In this document: one piece after another, positions 1 to 8,664 of the stretch
Layout of the letters: every line of letters starts with the position of its first letter
Position numbering within the stretch: position 1 is the first letter of the stretch
DNA from: Chlorobium sp.
GTDB lineage: Bacteria; Bacteroidota; Chlorobiia; Chlorobiales; Chlorobiaceae
DNA: 57,571 nt
Direction: 5' to 3'
Assembly: GCA_005843825.1 (NCBI GenBank)
Contig: SZXX01000034.1
Coordinates: 1 to 57,571 of the forward strand
Translations under genes and position numbers: made by a program
The notes under the pieces: generated by a model
What the model saw: only the letters and a program-made list of their open reading frames with translations
Databases searched by the model: none
Told to the model about the DNA's origin: nothing

Positions 1-184
1 CAGAGTGGGGTCCACTTCAGCTCTCTATTCAGTTCCCTCTCGATGTTAACGACATCAAGAGCATACCAAAAAGTTAAATCGTAAACGGTATGGTTGATTT
101 TTCTTAAAAACAGGCCCCTCTGTTTTCATCGTTAGTAACATCAATTAAAAAAACCATCCATCAACAATCTAAATAAGCTGCAAC

Positions 185-460
185 ATGTCAAAAGCCGAAT
201 TAGTAGAAAAAATTGCCGAACAGACAAAATTGACCAAAGCAGACGCCGATCGCGCTGTCAAGGCCTTTATCAATGTTGTATCATCATCATTAAAGAGTGG
301 CGAAGATGTTACCCTTGTTGGATTCGGGACATTCACCACAGTTGACAGGGCAGAAAGACCGGGACGTAATCCGCTTACTGGTAAGGCTATTACCATTAAG
401 GCTAAAAAAGTTGTTAAGTTCAAACCAGGGAAAACACTGAAGGATCAGGTGGGTGGATAA
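185..460 (+). CDS. hup: HU-family DNA-binding protein
   Basis: A 91-residue histone-like protein that binds and bends DNA as a dimer and helps to compact the nucleoid. The whole HU fold is present: an N-terminal helical pair beginning [13 protein letters not shown], the GFGTF turn near residues 47-51, and the RPGRNPLTG arm tip near residues 58-66, which contains the intercalating proline. It ends in the usual lysine-rich [10 protein letters not shown] segment. Length is normal for the family. It stands alone, with its own Rho-independent terminator just downstream. No strong Shine-Dalgarno motif precedes the ATG. HU and IHF subunits share this fold; the sequence looks like a homodimeric HU. 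Confidence 0.96.
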   Translation: MSKAELVEKIAEQTKLTKADADRAVKAFINVVSSSLKSGEDVTLVGFGTFTTVDRAERPGRNPLTGKAITIKAKKVVKFKPGKTLKDQVGG

Positions 461-492
461 TCACTGACTTTTCCGCAACTCATTATCCGTTC

Positions 493-528
493 AAGTCCAT
501 CATGCAATTGTGTGATGGACTTTTTTTT
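493..528 (+). terminator. Rho-independent terminator of the HU gene
   Basis: A perfect 10-bp stem, aagtccatca (493-502) pairing with tgatggactt (513-522), has a 10-nt loop and runs into a T tract ending at 528. It lies 33 nt after the HU stop codon. Confidence 0.9.
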
Positions 529-566
529 GCTCCCCCTCCGCCAATCCTCTCTTCTGCCCTGTCGCT

Positions 567-761
567 TTATTTCTTGGCAGGAAGAGGCCACTTGACAGGC
601 CCACTCGATTTTGGAGTCAAAATCACATTCTTCTTAGGTGCAGCCTTGGGCTCAGGTTCAATGTCGTTAATGCCTAACGCCTTTCCGAATAACTGTTTTG
701 CTTTTGTAATCGCCCAGTTAAATATGCCTGATCCTTTTTGTTCCATCGGTTCAATAGCCAT
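567..761 (-). CDS. Small conserved-looking hypothetical protein (64 aa)
   Basis: A 64-residue basic protein that I do not recognise. The N-terminal half (GIFNWAITKAKQLFGKALG) could form an amphipathic helix. The C-terminal half is rich in proline and lysine (PEPKAAPKK, SSGPVKWPLPAKK) and is probably unstructured. A GGAAG motif lies 9 nt upstream of the ATG, which supports translation. It is convergent with the HU gene, and bciA follows upstream on the same strand after 189 nt. No signal peptide or transmembrane segment is visible. The gene may be real on the basis of its ribosome-binding site and its non-random composition. Confidence 0.55.
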   Translation of the reverse strand: MAIEPMEQKGSGIFNWAITKAKQLFGKALGINDIEPEPKAAPKKNVILTPKSSGPVKWPLPAKK

Positions 762-950
762 AATTATGTACTTCCATTTTGATGTTAGGGTCTCACACGA
801 AATATAATAGCATTCATTGCGATTATAATTTACCGTTTCTTACTATACACATAAATATCACGAATTCCCCTATTTTCAATAACAATCACCTGCAGTACTC
901 CACCGGCTTGAAGCTTCTCTCTTCGGCTCATGATAACATGAGAAAAAGAT

Positions 951-1961
951 TCAGAACATCGAATGTGCACCAAGCTCCTGTCCTTCAAGCCCACCTTGCA
1001 GCACCCGGGAATAAAAATCCCGCAGAGTATCACTTCCGTATGAGGGTGTTGCATCAGCATCATATCTCCCTGTAGCGGTATTAAGCACCAGCATTGACTC
1101 AGAAGTATAGTAGCGGCCAATTCGCGCAAACTCTGCCTTGTCTTTAAGCGCTGGAAAAAGCTTTGAAAGAAAAGTGAGCACTGGAATAATCACATCAAAC
1201 ATCAATGGAGGGACTTTTTTGAACTTCGGTTCGCGACCAAGAAGTTCAAACAGCAGTTCGCCCTGCTCTTTAGCCGAAATCGCTTTCCCCGGTCCGCCGA
1301 TTGGCAGAATTTTATTCTGTCTGGAAGGATCTTCCAGGCAGTCCGCCATAAAACGGGCAAGGTCTGCCTCGCTGATAGGTTTGCAGGAAGTCAGCTCCCC
1401 ATTGCCGAACATGATATAAGGCTTCCCTTTTTTTACCGACTCCACCTGTCCTGCTATAGATTTAAAAAATGCAGTCGGACGTACAATCGAGTAGGTCAAC
1501 CCTGACTCTGTCAGCTCATATTCAAATTTCAGCTTTGCTCTCTGAAATTCAAGCAGTGGCTTCTGGACACAGATAGCCGACAGCAGCACAAACTGGCCTG
1601 CTCCAGCAGCTTTAGCGGCTTCAAGAGCATTATGGGTTGCCTGATAGTCAATCATCCAGGCATCCTTAACTCCACCCGTGCGGGAGGTCAAGCAAGAGAC
1701 AACGACATCAAACCGCTCACCACGGATGCCCTCCTTCATCAAGGAGTTCATGTCGCAAACATCCCCAAAACGTACCTCAGACCCCTGCAGCTGCTGACGT
1801 GTAAGATCCTCTGTAGTCGAAGCATCCACGCCAGAACGTTCACGGGCGAAACTTACCACATCATAACCCCTCGCAACCAGTTCACGAACAACAAATTTCC
1901 CTATATAACCCGTAGCGCCAACCACAAAAACCCGCCTGCGCGATGGTGAAATAAAACTCAA
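951..1961 (-). CDS. bciA: Divinyl (proto)chlorophyllide 8-vinyl reductase, BciA type
   Basis: An NADPH-dependent atypical short-chain dehydrogenase that reduces the C8 vinyl group of divinyl chlorophyllide precursors in (bacterio)chlorophyll synthesis. The N-terminal Rossmann motif is VVGATGYIGKFVVREL (about residues 13-28). The substrate-side segment YSIVRPTAFFKSIAGQ and the run GGPGKAISAKEQGELLFELLGREPKFKKVP are typical of the BciA/DVR group and distinguish it from generic NmrA-like proteins. Its 336 residues fit the green sulfur bacterial enzymes. The start is TTG: an in-frame TAA lies two codons upstream and no ATG or GTG is available before the Rossmann motif. It is monocistronic and faces a 427-nt upstream gap that holds a dispersed repeat. 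Confidence 0.88.
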   Translation of the reverse strand: MSFISPSRRRVFVVGATGYIGKFVVRELVARGYDVVSFARERSGVDASTTEDLTRQQLQGSEVRFGDVCDMNSLMKEGIRGERFDVVVSCLTSRTGGVKDAWMIDYQATHNALEAAKAAGAGQFVLLSAICVQKPLLEFQRAKLKFEYELTESGLTYSIVRPTAFFKSIAGQVESVKKGKPYIMFGNGELTSCKPISEADLARFMADCLEDPSRQNKILPIGGPGKAISAKEQGELLFELLGREPKFKKVPPLMFDVIIPVLTFLSKLFPALKDKAEFARIGRYYTSESMLVLNTATGRYDADATPSYGSDTLRDFYSRVLQGGLEGQELGAHSMF

Positions 1962-2388
1962 GTCTTAATAAATTTATACGTTTAAAAGCCCATCTTTTCC
2001 AACACTACAAGAGAGCAACAAGAATTAGAATATAATGATAGCGACGCATCTATCCCCAACACTTTCTGCCCACTCTTCCCCGTCCCGATCACACCGTCTT
2101 TTATACGTCCTATAGGCCCTATAAGACCTATAGGTCCTATTCCCCTCCCCATCCTTCGTTTCTGAATATACGGTCATTTGACGTAACAAAGTCGCAAGCA
2201 AAGATAGCAAAATTTCATCACACCGATGACGCTTCTCAACAGGGGAAATGACAACTTGCATCCCATCCGGAAAAGCTTATCATGTAAGGGTTAGCGGGTA
2301 TATGACGTCTTAAAAAAGTAGTGGCATTTGCTATATGAAGTCAGTGAAATGATGCGTTTGATAAATGATGTTTAATGATTAAAACCGT
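1962..2388. other. Intergenic region between bciA and the CAP-domain gene
   Basis: This 427-nt gap between two divergent genes must hold both promoters. Apart from the CCTATAGG-type repeat at 2097-2143, I see no gene, stable hairpin or clear riboswitch. Translations across the repeat give low-complexity YRSYRAYRTYK-like peptides that I regard as spurious. Confidence 0.6.
2097..2143 (+). repeat. CCTATAGG dispersed repeat, copy 1
   Basis: The first copy of a roughly 45-bp intergenic repeat built from staggered palindromic CCTATAGG/CCTATAAG units. It has a T-rich leader (cttttata) and ends in cctattcccc. It lies between bciA and the CAP-domain gene. Confidence 0.85.
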
Positions 2389-3000
2389 ATGTTCAAGGTA
2401 TTAAAACATTCTGCTGGAATAGCTCTGATTGTTGCAGCTATCGTTTCAACCCCATCTTTTTTTGAGCCCTCTGGTGGGGTTGTTTTCGCTACAAATGTTC
2501 CCCTGATCTCAAAGCCGCCCCTCTCAGACGATGAATTATATCTGTACAAATTGATAATGAGTTACCGTCATGAGAACGGTTTGGGCTCAATACCCGTATC
2601 TTCAAGTTTGTCCTATGTTGCCCGAACTCATGTGCATGATCTTGAAATGCATCCCACATCAGGCTCATTGCATAGCTGGTCCGGTTATGGACCGTGGACA
2701 GCGTTCAGCTTTAATGGCAGTGAGAGTTCCGAACACATGTGGCGCAAACCGGCTGAGCTTACAGCTTACAAAGGGAGAGGCTATGAAATAGCAGTGAAGA
2801 CATTTGAGAAAATAGATCCAGCCACTGCGTTATCATTATGGATTGATTCATCACATCATAATCCGGTCATCATCAATACCGGCGAATGGGAGCGCCTGCA
2901 TTGGAACGCTGTCGGCATAGCCATGTCAGGGAAGTACGCTGTAGGATGGTTTGGAGAAGAACCTGATTCATCCACAAAAACTATATACAAGGCAAGATAA
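2389..3000 (+). CDS. Secreted CAP-domain (SCP/YkwD-like) protein
   Basis: A 203-residue exported protein. It has a signal-like N terminus (KVLKHSAGIALIVAAIVSTPSFF) followed by a CAP domain over about residues 45-195. Recognisable CAP elements are the opening helix (YLYKLIMSYRHENGLGSIPVS), ARTHVHDLEMH with the first conserved His, the GSLHSWSGYGPW strand, the WIDSSHHNPVIIN segment with the second His, and the closing strands AVGIAMSGKYAVGWFGEE. Bacterial CAP proteins are extracytoplasmic and mostly of unknown function. No partner gene is adjacent: the next gene is on the opposite strand. No good ribosome-binding site precedes the ATG. Confidence 0.82.
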   Translation: MFKVLKHSAGIALIVAAIVSTPSFFEPSGGVVFATNVPLISKPPLSDDELYLYKLIMSYRHENGLGSIPVSSSLSYVARTHVHDLEMHPTSGSLHSWSGYGPWTAFSFNGSESSEHMWRKPAELTAYKGRGYEIAVKTFEKIDPATALSLWIDSSHHNPVIINTGEWERLHWNAVGIAMSGKYAVGWFGEEPDSSTKTIYKAR

Positions 3001-3074
3001 TCGCCATCATCCCAGCTGGAATGATGGAGCCATCTTTCTTCTCCCTCATCACCCGGCACGATCTAAATGAATAC

Positions 3075-3395
3075 TCAAGGATGCGAGAGTTTCAACCCAA
3101 TGATCCCAATAACGATGAAGGTGAATGAAAGGATCCTGAAGAAAGTTGCCGGATCTTTAAAGAGTACTATTCCCAAAATAAACGCCCCGGCAGCACCGAT
3201 TCCTGTCCAGACTGCATAAGCAGTACCCATGGGTATTGATTTTTGTGCCATCCAGAGACACAACCCACTTGCACTCATGGAAAATACAGCAAAAAGCATC
3301 CAGAGCGCCTTATGAGCTGTTGTCTGTGAGAGTTTCAGCCCCAAAGGCCAGCCAATCTCAAACAAACCGGCCACTATCAAATATATCCAGGCCAT
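3075..3395 (-). CDS. SMR-family exporter (SugE/Gdx-like)
   Basis: A 106-residue protein with four transmembrane helices of the small multidrug resistance family, which works as an antiparallel dimer in the inner membrane. The membrane-embedded glutamate is in helix 1 (LIVAGLFEIGWPLGLKLS, E13), and helix 2/3 carries the family signature (GTAYAVWTGIGAAGAFILGI). The FEIGWPLGLK form is closer to SugE/Gdx guanidinium or quaternary-ammonium exporters than to EmrE, but the substrate cannot be read from sequence. AAGGAG lies 6 nt before the ATG. No guanidine riboswitch could be recognised upstream, where the DNA is a dispersed repeat. Confidence 0.88.
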   Translation of the reverse strand: MAWIYLIVAGLFEIGWPLGLKLSQTTAHKALWMLFAVFSMSASGLCLWMAQKSIPMGTAYAVWTGIGAAGAFILGIVLFKDPATFFRILSFTFIVIGIIGLKLSHP

Positions 3396-3424
3396 AGTCT
3401 CTCCTTATCTGATATATCAGCGAG

Positions 3425-3522
3425 AAGTCAGCAGTCAGCAATTGGCAGTTGGCAGTCAAAACTCAAGATTGCCGACTGTTGACTGCCCACTCTTTTCTTT
3501 CTCCCCTGCCCACTGCCAACTG
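3425..3522. repeat. CTGCCAACTG-type repeat cluster
   Basis: Several copies of a gcagt/ggcagt motif occur here in both orientations, for example cagttggcag (3446-3455) against ctgccaactg (3513-3522), so the transcript could fold back. The same motif recurs at 6937, 7511, 22105, 22155, 22841, 22886, 27034 and 31379. Confidence 0.8.
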
Positions 3523-3535
3523 ATTTCCTTCCTCC

Positions 3536-5053
3536 TCACGCTTCCATATGATTCACTGTCAGATAACGCTGATGCCAGCTTAAGGCTTCGTCGAGCAGAT
3601 GTGGAGTATGTTTTCCATGAGAATGGGCTGTTGCGCGCTTCAGGTAGTCCTGAAGAGCCGGCTTGTAATGCGGGTGAGCGCAGTTTTCAATAATTACCTT
3701 AGCCCTCTGTGTTGGCGAGAGTCCACGAAGATCAGCAAGGCCCTGCTCTGTCACAAGAATCTGTACATCGTGTTCGGTATGATCAACATGTGACACCATG
3801 GGCACAATGCAGGAAACATGGCCGTTTTTTGCTTGTGATGGTGTCATGAATATGGAAATGTAGGCATTCCGCGCAAAATCCCCGGAACCACCGATACCGT
3901 TCATTATGGAGCTGCCCATAACATGGGTGGAATTGACATTGCCGTATATATCGGCTTCAATCATTCCGTTCATGGCAATAACACCAAGACGCCGAATGAT
4001 TTCCGGATGATTACTGATCTCCTGAGGACGAAGAATAATCTTATCCTTGTATTCATCAAGATGGGTATAGAGTTTCTCAAGCGCAGAATTGCTCAACGAG
4101 AAGGCTGTCGCAGAAGCGAATGTCAGTTTGCCGGAGTGGATCAAGTCAAGCATGCCATCCTGTAACACTTCAGTATAGGCTGTCAGGTTCTCAAATGGCC
4201 CATGATTCAGACCGGCCATAACGGCATTTGCAATATTGCCGACCCCCGATTGCAGCGGCAGCAGGTTCTTTGGGAGGCGTCCTTTCTTGACTTCATGTTC
4301 AAAGAATTCAAGAATATGGCCCGCAATCAGGCGGGAATTTTCATCAGGGTCTGAAAACCCTGAATTTCTGTCCGGGCTATGGGTTTCGATAACAGCTATA
4401 ACTTTGTCGGGATCACAATGCAGATATTGGTCGCCGATACGGTCATGCGGATGCACAAGAGGGATCGGCAGGCGATTCGGTGGCAGACTTGTGCCGTAAT
4501 ATATGTCGTGCATTCCTTCGAGACGCGCATCCTGCCATGAGTTTACTTCAAGGATTACCTTGTCAGCCTGATCGAGCCAGGTTTTGTTGTTGCCGACAGA
4601 TGTTGAAGGAATCAAACGTCCGTCTTCAAGAATACCGGCTACTTCAACCACGGCGATATTCAGTTTTCCTAGGAATCCGAACCAGACGAACTGGGCTACA
4701 TGAGAGAGGTGAATATCGATATACTCCATCTCTCCGGCATTGATGCGATTGCGGCAAACAGGATCGGATTGATAAGGAAGACGCATCTCAACACCATCAA
4801 CCTTTGCCAGGGCTCCGTCAAGCTCCGGAGCAGTAGAAGCTCCTGTCCACACACCAATCCGAAATTTCTGGCCATTAGTGTTGGCCTCCTCAATGCGCCT
4901 TGCAAGCGCAGCAGGCACCTCCTTGGGATAGCCTGAACCGGTAAATCCGCTCATACCGACATTGTCACCAGACGAAATAAGTGCTGCGGCCTGATCTGCC
5001 GTCATGATTTTGCCTTGTAAGGCCTTGCAAAGGACGCGGGAAGGTGTGTTCAT
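3536..5053 (-). CDS. Succinate/acetate CoA-transferase (acetyl-CoA hydrolase/transferase family)
   Basis: A class I CoA-transferase of the Cat1/AarC/YgfH group that moves CoA between succinyl-CoA (or acetyl-CoA) and a carboxylic acid. Seen here are an N-terminal SSGDNVGMSGFTGSGYPKEVP segment, QSGVGNIANAV, YTEVLQDG carrying the probable catalytic glutamate, and the C-terminal block SHVMGSSIMNGIGGSGDFARNA. The ATG at 5053 gives 505 aa, the length of AarC; a TTG at 5071 would add six residues and neither start has a clear ribosome-binding site. It is a single gene divergent from lipA. The role is presumably CoA recycling around the reductive TCA cycle or acetate assimilation, which is inference. 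Confidence 0.87.
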   Translation of the reverse strand: MNTPSRVLCKALQGKIMTADQAAALISSGDNVGMSGFTGSGYPKEVPAALARRIEEANTNGQKFRIGVWTGASTAPELDGALAKVDGVEMRLPYQSDPVCRNRINAGEMEYIDIHLSHVAQFVWFGFLGKLNIAVVEVAGILEDGRLIPSTSVGNNKTWLDQADKVILEVNSWQDARLEGMHDIYYGTSLPPNRLPIPLVHPHDRIGDQYLHCDPDKVIAVIETHSPDRNSGFSDPDENSRLIAGHILEFFEHEVKKGRLPKNLLPLQSGVGNIANAVMAGLNHGPFENLTAYTEVLQDGMLDLIHSGKLTFASATAFSLSNSALEKLYTHLDEYKDKIILRPQEISNHPEIIRRLGVIAMNGMIEADIYGNVNSTHVMGSSIMNGIGGSGDFARNAYISIFMTPSQAKNGHVSCIVPMVSHVDHTEHDVQILVTEQGLADLRGLSPTQRAKVIIENCAHPHYKPALQDYLKRATAHSHGKHTPHLLDEALSWHQRYLTVNHMEA

Positions 5054-5263
5054 AATGATAACTACATTCAAGATTGACGAACGACAATGCTCAAACTCTT
5101 ACCTGAAAACGGATTGGCCTCCTTTTTCCTTGAATCTTAAATTCGACAAAACCAACTCATAAAATCTACAGCTTTGCCACTTTCAAGTTTTGGAAGTGAT
5201 GAACATACGATATTATTTCCTGCAATAAAAAAACTCTCGCCACTAACGAGTCCGCTCCCCGTA

Positions 5264-5310
5264 TTTTATAAGTCCTATAGGTCCCATAAGCCATATAAGA
5301 CCTATTCTCC
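5264..5310 (+). repeat. CCTATAGG dispersed repeat, copy 2
   Basis: A T-rich leader (attttataag) is followed by tcctataggtcccataag and ends in cctattctcc. It is in the same orientation as the other copies and lies between the CoA-transferase gene and lipA. Confidence 0.85.
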
Positions 5311-5387
5311 CTTTTCCCCAGTTAAAGTTTTATCATCGAATAGCTATATTGCACAATCATTACTAAAACCTGACCCGCAATACCCTT

Positions 5388-6263
5388 ATGGAGCATGGTC
5401 CCGGAAAAAAACCGGAATGGCTGAAAATCAAGTTAACTGCGGGAGCATCCTTTGCCTCTACTAAACAGTTGTTGAACCGTCAGAGCCTTCATACTGTCTG
5501 CCGCTCAGCACTGTGCCCCAACCTGCACGAGTGCTGGTCGCGGGGTACCGCAACATTTCTGCTCCTCGGCAACATCTGTACACGCACCTGCAGGTTCTGC
5601 GCAGTTGGAAAGGCTTCGAGCCCTCCCCCGCCTGATCCACTGGAACCCGAAAATATCGCTCTTGCCATCCAATCCATGCAGTTGAAGCATGCCGTCCTGA
5701 CAAGTGTAACCCGTGACGACCTCCATGATGGAGGTGCAGAGCATTGGGTCAAAACCATCCGTGCTATCCGCTCACTCAACCCGGTTGTCACCATAGAGTG
5801 CCTTATTCCGGATTTTCAGGCCAAGGAAAACGCCCTTGACCTGCTTATGGCCGAATCACCTGATGTACTCAACCATAATATTGAAACGGTGCCATCCCTT
5901 TACTCCAGAGTACGCCCGCAGGCCAATTACCAGGCATCACTGCTGCTCTTGCATCGAGCCAAACAGAAGCATGGCCTCAATACAAAATCAGGCATTATGG
6001 TTGGTATGGGCGAAACCGCCGAAGAGGTTACAGCTTCGCTACACGACCTTGCCCGTCACGGCTGCGATATGGTAACCATCGGTCAATATCTGCAGCCATC
6101 CTCAGAACACATGCCTGTTTCCCGTTATATCACCCCGGAGGAATTTGAGCAATACCGAATCATTGCCGAAGCTGCAGGCTTTAAGCATGTGCAGTCAGCG
6201 CCCTTTGTGCGAAGCTCATATCATGCAGAGGCTTATGCCGGTAACACTGAAACACTTTCTTAA
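5388..6263 (+). CDS. lipA: Lipoyl synthase
   Basis: A radical-SAM enzyme that inserts two sulfurs into protein-bound octanoyl groups to make lipoamide. Both cluster sites are complete: the auxiliary [4Fe-4S] motif C38-x4-C43-x5-C49 ([12 protein letters not shown]) and the radical-SAM motif C64-x3-C68-x2-C71 (CTRTCRFC). The C-terminal FVRSSYHAE contains the RSSY motif whose serine ligates the auxiliary cluster. The 291 residues are normal for the family. The gene starts within 80 nt of a dispersed repeat, lacks a strong ribosome-binding site and is followed 20 nt later by a membrane-protein gene, probably co-transcribed. Confidence 0.96.
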   Translation: MEHGPGKKPEWLKIKLTAGASFASTKQLLNRQSLHTVCRSALCPNLHECWSRGTATFLLLGNICTRTCRFCAVGKASSPPPPDPLEPENIALAIQSMQLKHAVLTSVTRDDLHDGGAEHWVKTIRAIRSLNPVVTIECLIPDFQAKENALDLLMAESPDVLNHNIETVPSLYSRVRPQANYQASLLLLHRAKQKHGLNTKSGIMVGMGETAEEVTASLHDLARHGCDMVTIGQYLQPSSEHMPVSRYITPEEFEQYRIIAEAAGFKHVQSAPFVRSSYHAEAYAGNTETLS

Positions 6264-6283
6264 CCTATAACCACACTTGAGTA

Positions 6284-6862
6284 ATGGAACTATCTGTACC
6301 AGTGATGATTTATGCCTATTGGGCGTTTGCTTTTCTTGTCGGCTTTATCTTTTTCAAAAAGGATATTCTCTCCTTCAACCGGGAATTCGACACCCGGAGA
6401 ATCGCCCTCCTCGTTGCATCTCTCATTATTGTTGCCCTTAATGCGTGGGTCTATTCCCATTCAACAACAGACGGAGGTCGCAAGCTTGATATGCTCACTG
6501 TTCTGGTATTCACTTTTGCCAACGGCATTGCAGAAACCTTCATGTTCTATGCTGTTTTCCAAATCGGCATAGCCCTTGCGGGCAGGTTCACTCAAAACTC
6601 CTGGGCACTCTTCATCACCGGCATTATCTTTTTCATGGTCTACAGCGGCCTTATCCACGGCCTCTTCTGGATCAATATCCTGCCGACCCATGTAGTCCAG
6701 ACCAGCCCTTACAAACCATTTTTCATGCCTGTTCAGATGCTGATAGCCTGCAGCTGGGCCTTAAACTTTTTCTGGTACCGCGACATCAGAATCGTAGTCA
6801 TTCTCCACTCCATGATCGATTTAACCATGGCCCTGAACGTGAAATTCTCTCTTTTCCAGTAA
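6284..6862 (+). CDS. Integral membrane protein, possible degenerate CPBP-family member
   Basis: A 192-residue protein with about six hydrophobic helices. It carries segments placed like the three CPBP (CAAX protease/bacteriocin-processing) motifs: AETFMFYAVFQ in the EExxxR position, FFMVYSGLIHGLFW in the FxxxH position, and VVILHSMIDLTMAL in the HxxxN/D position. Motif 1 has a single Glu and lacks the usual second Glu and Arg, so protease activity is uncertain. It follows lipA by 20 nt and may be in the same transcript. No experimental function can be assigned. Confidence 0.55.
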   Translation: MELSVPVMIYAYWAFAFLVGFIFFKKDILSFNREFDTRRIALLVASLIIVALNAWVYSHSTTDGGRKLDMLTVLVFTFANGIAETFMFYAVFQIGIALAGRFTQNSWALFITGIIFFMVYSGLIHGLFWINILPTHVVQTSPYKPFFMPVQMLIACSWALNFFWYRDIRIVVILHSMIDLTMALNVKFSLFQ

Positions 6863-6905
6863 CCCCTGCGCTGAGCCCTCAGCACCAGGCACTCGTCCCT
6901 CCCCA

Positions 6906-6954
6906 GTCATCCCGACCAACGGGAGGGATCTCTCTTCACTGCCCACTGCCAACC
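6906..6954. repeat. Stacked intergenic repeats (GTCATCCCG plus CTGCC types)
   Basis: A gtcatcccgaccaacgggag-ggatct unit (6906-6934) is followed directly by cactgcccactgccaacc (6937-6954). The same two families adjoin again at 26989-27059, in the same order. Confidence 0.75.
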
Positions 6955-7075
6955 CTTTCTTTTTCAGCACTCAGAACTATCTTTTCCTACTGCCTACAGA
7001 ACTTGACCGCACTCTTCTTTTTTTGTATTCTTAATCTGAGTCAACAAGCTTCAGTATGACGAAAAGGAGCACTCC

Positions 7076-7495
7076 ATGCCGGTACCATCGGAGTATCAAC
7101 GGGCAACTGACGATTTCTACAGGTTCCTTCTAAAAGTTCGTGACCTTTCCGGCTTTGGAAGCACTCATCAGGCATATACTATGGTGCAAGGGGTGTTGCA
7201 GACTTTTCGCAGTCGTCTTGAAATCAAGGATGCCATCTTGTTTGCATCGGTGCTGCCACCAGTTGTTCGAGCTGTTTTTGTGGCAGATTGGGATACCAAC
7301 GACCCTGTTCGTCCGTTCGAGGATCGTGCCATCATGACCGAGGAAGTCAGGGCGCTTCGTCCAGGTCACAACTTTTCAACCCGGACGGCTATTCGCGATG
7401 TTGCTACTGCTCTCAGGCAGTGCCTCGACGAAAAAGCATTCGATCACATCCTCTCAAAGCTGCCCGAAGGCGCCCGGGAGTTCTGGCAAACATAA
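7076..7495 (+). CDS. DUF2267 family protein
   Basis: A 139-residue soluble protein matching the DUF2267 pattern: an N-terminal helix pair (YQRATDDFYRFLLKVRDLSGFG), then TMVQGVLQTFRSRLEIKDAILFASVLPPVVRAVFVADW, and a C-terminal ATALRQCLDEKAFDHILSKLPEGAREFW. The LP..vR.vf...W segment is the family hallmark. Biochemical function is unknown. An AAAAGGAGC ribosome-binding site precedes the ATG. It is isolated, with repeat-bearing gaps on both sides. Confidence 0.75.
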   Translation: MPVPSEYQRATDDFYRFLLKVRDLSGFGSTHQAYTMVQGVLQTFRSRLEIKDAILFASVLPPVVRAVFVADWDTNDPVRPFEDRAIMTEEVRALRPGHNFSTRTAIRDVATALRQCLDEKAFDHILSKLPEGAREFWQT

Positions 7496-7510
7496 TCTCC
7501 ACCTTTTCAA

Positions 7511-7540
7511 TGCCAACTGCCCACTGAAGGCTGCCAACTA
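7511..7540. repeat. CTGCCAACTG-type repeat
   Basis: The short run tgccaactgcccactg followed by ggctgccaact belongs to the same family as 3425-3522. It lies 15 nt after the DUF2267 stop codon. Confidence 0.65.
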
Positions 7541-7627
7541 TTCGCCGGGAACTGATTACATTCCGCACCACGTTTTAAAGCAGACAGTCAATACTATTCA
7601 CATATTTTTCAATACATAATTCCAGTT

Positions 7628-8338
7628 ATGAAATCATTTAATGGCACTGTCCTGGTTGTCGGGGCTACCGGCAGAACCGGGGTCTGGGTCGTCAAGCGCC
7701 TGCAGCATTACAAAATTGACTTCCATCTGTTTGTGCGATCAGGTAATAAAGCTCTTGAGCTTTTTGGCCCTGAGGTGGTAGATAAACTGACGATAGGCTC
7801 AATTGAGCATCCCGATGAAATAAAGGCTGCCATAGGCCATGCTGCGGCTGTAATTTGTGCCATAGGCGGCAGTGTAACCGACCCGAAAGCGCCACCACCG
7901 TCAGCTATTGACCGTGATGGGGTAAAACGGCTGGCATTGATTGCTAAAGAGTCAGGGGTTAAGCACTTTATCCTTATAAGCTCATTGGGAGTAACCAAAC
8001 CTGATCATCCCCTTAACAAATACGGCCAGGTGCTCACGATGAAACTGGAAGGGGAAAACGAAGTGCGCAGACTATTTTCCGAGCAAGGATATTCATACAC
8101 TATTCTTCGTCCAGGCGGTTTAATTGATGGGCCTCCTCTCAAGCATACTCTCTTATTTGATACCGGCGATAAAATATCCACAGGCGTTATCGACCGAAGT
8201 GATGTAGCTGAAGTAGCCGTCATTTCCCTCTCTACTCCAGAAGCTCACAACCTTTCATTCGAGCTCATACAGTCTAACGAAGCTGAACAGTCGACGCTCA
8301 CTCCTTATTTCAAGCAAAAAGAATTCACAACCAAATAG
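7628..8338 (+). CDS. Atypical SDR, NAD(P)H-binding protein
   Basis: A 236-residue single-domain Rossmann protein of the NAD(P)H-binding (SDR_a5/NmrA-like) family. The nucleotide motif is VVGATGRTGVWVVKRL (residues 10-25). Also visible are the acidic/glycine segment VICAIGGSVTDPK, VKHFILISSLGVTKP, which carries the serine region but no YxxxK, and YSYTILRPGGLIDGPP. The absence of a canonical YxxxK suggests a redox-sensing or isomerase-like role, or a non-classical reductase. Plants and phototrophs have related proteins linked to tetrapyrrole and chloroplast functions, but substrate assignment would be speculation. No operon partner is visible. Confidence 0.78.
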   Translation: MKSFNGTVLVVGATGRTGVWVVKRLQHYKIDFHLFVRSGNKALELFGPEVVDKLTIGSIEHPDEIKAAIGHAAAVICAIGGSVTDPKAPPPSAIDRDGVKRLALIAKESGVKHFILISSLGVTKPDHPLNKYGQVLTMKLEGENEVRRLFSEQGYSYTILRPGGLIDGPPLKHTLLFDTGDKISTGVIDRSDVAEVAVISLSTPEAHNLSFELIQSNEAEQSTLTPYFKQKEFTTK

Positions 8339-8664
8339 TAGTGTTCACAGCAACACTCCAGAATAATATACCCATCAATAACCGCATGCAATACAACATT
8401 ATCCATCATTAATTGATCACAATACTATTATAATACAATCAAGAATGACATACTCTAATCATGAATATGATAAATTAAAACATAGAATTACAATCAATAA
8501 TTATAAGTTATACACACAAAAAACGATACCTTAAAAGTTTTAAAATAATTTTATCATAATATACTTATCGCCTTTCATTATAAGTAATTATATTATTCAG
8601 AAAGATAAGCTTTATTAACTTCGCTATCATCGGTTACGGTTAACATAAATCAATTTATAAATTC
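8339..8664. other. AT-rich intergenic region
   Basis: A 326-nt stretch that is strikingly AT-rich compared with the flanking genes. It has many short tataat-like and ataatata runs, including an imperfect inverted pair around 8555-8600 (aatatacttat against ataagtaattatatt). It contains no ORF of note. It may be the promoter of the downstream glycosylase or a scar of transfer. Confidence 0.55.

Noticed and set aside
2025-2261. Short frames with SYR/YRTYK-like repeats around the CCTATAGG elements (also near 27000 and 31300)
   Set aside because: These peptides are translations of the DNA repeat units, recur at several copies and have no independent coding support.
3001-3060. Terminator after the CAP-domain gene (catcatcccagctggaatgatg)
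   Set aside because: The stem is short and interrupted and no T tract follows, so I could not support it.
3396-3535. Guanidine riboswitch upstream of the SMR exporter
   Set aside because: The region is filled by the CTGCC/GGCAG repeat and I see neither the paired ACGR-loop hairpins of guanidine-II nor the longer guanidine-I fold.
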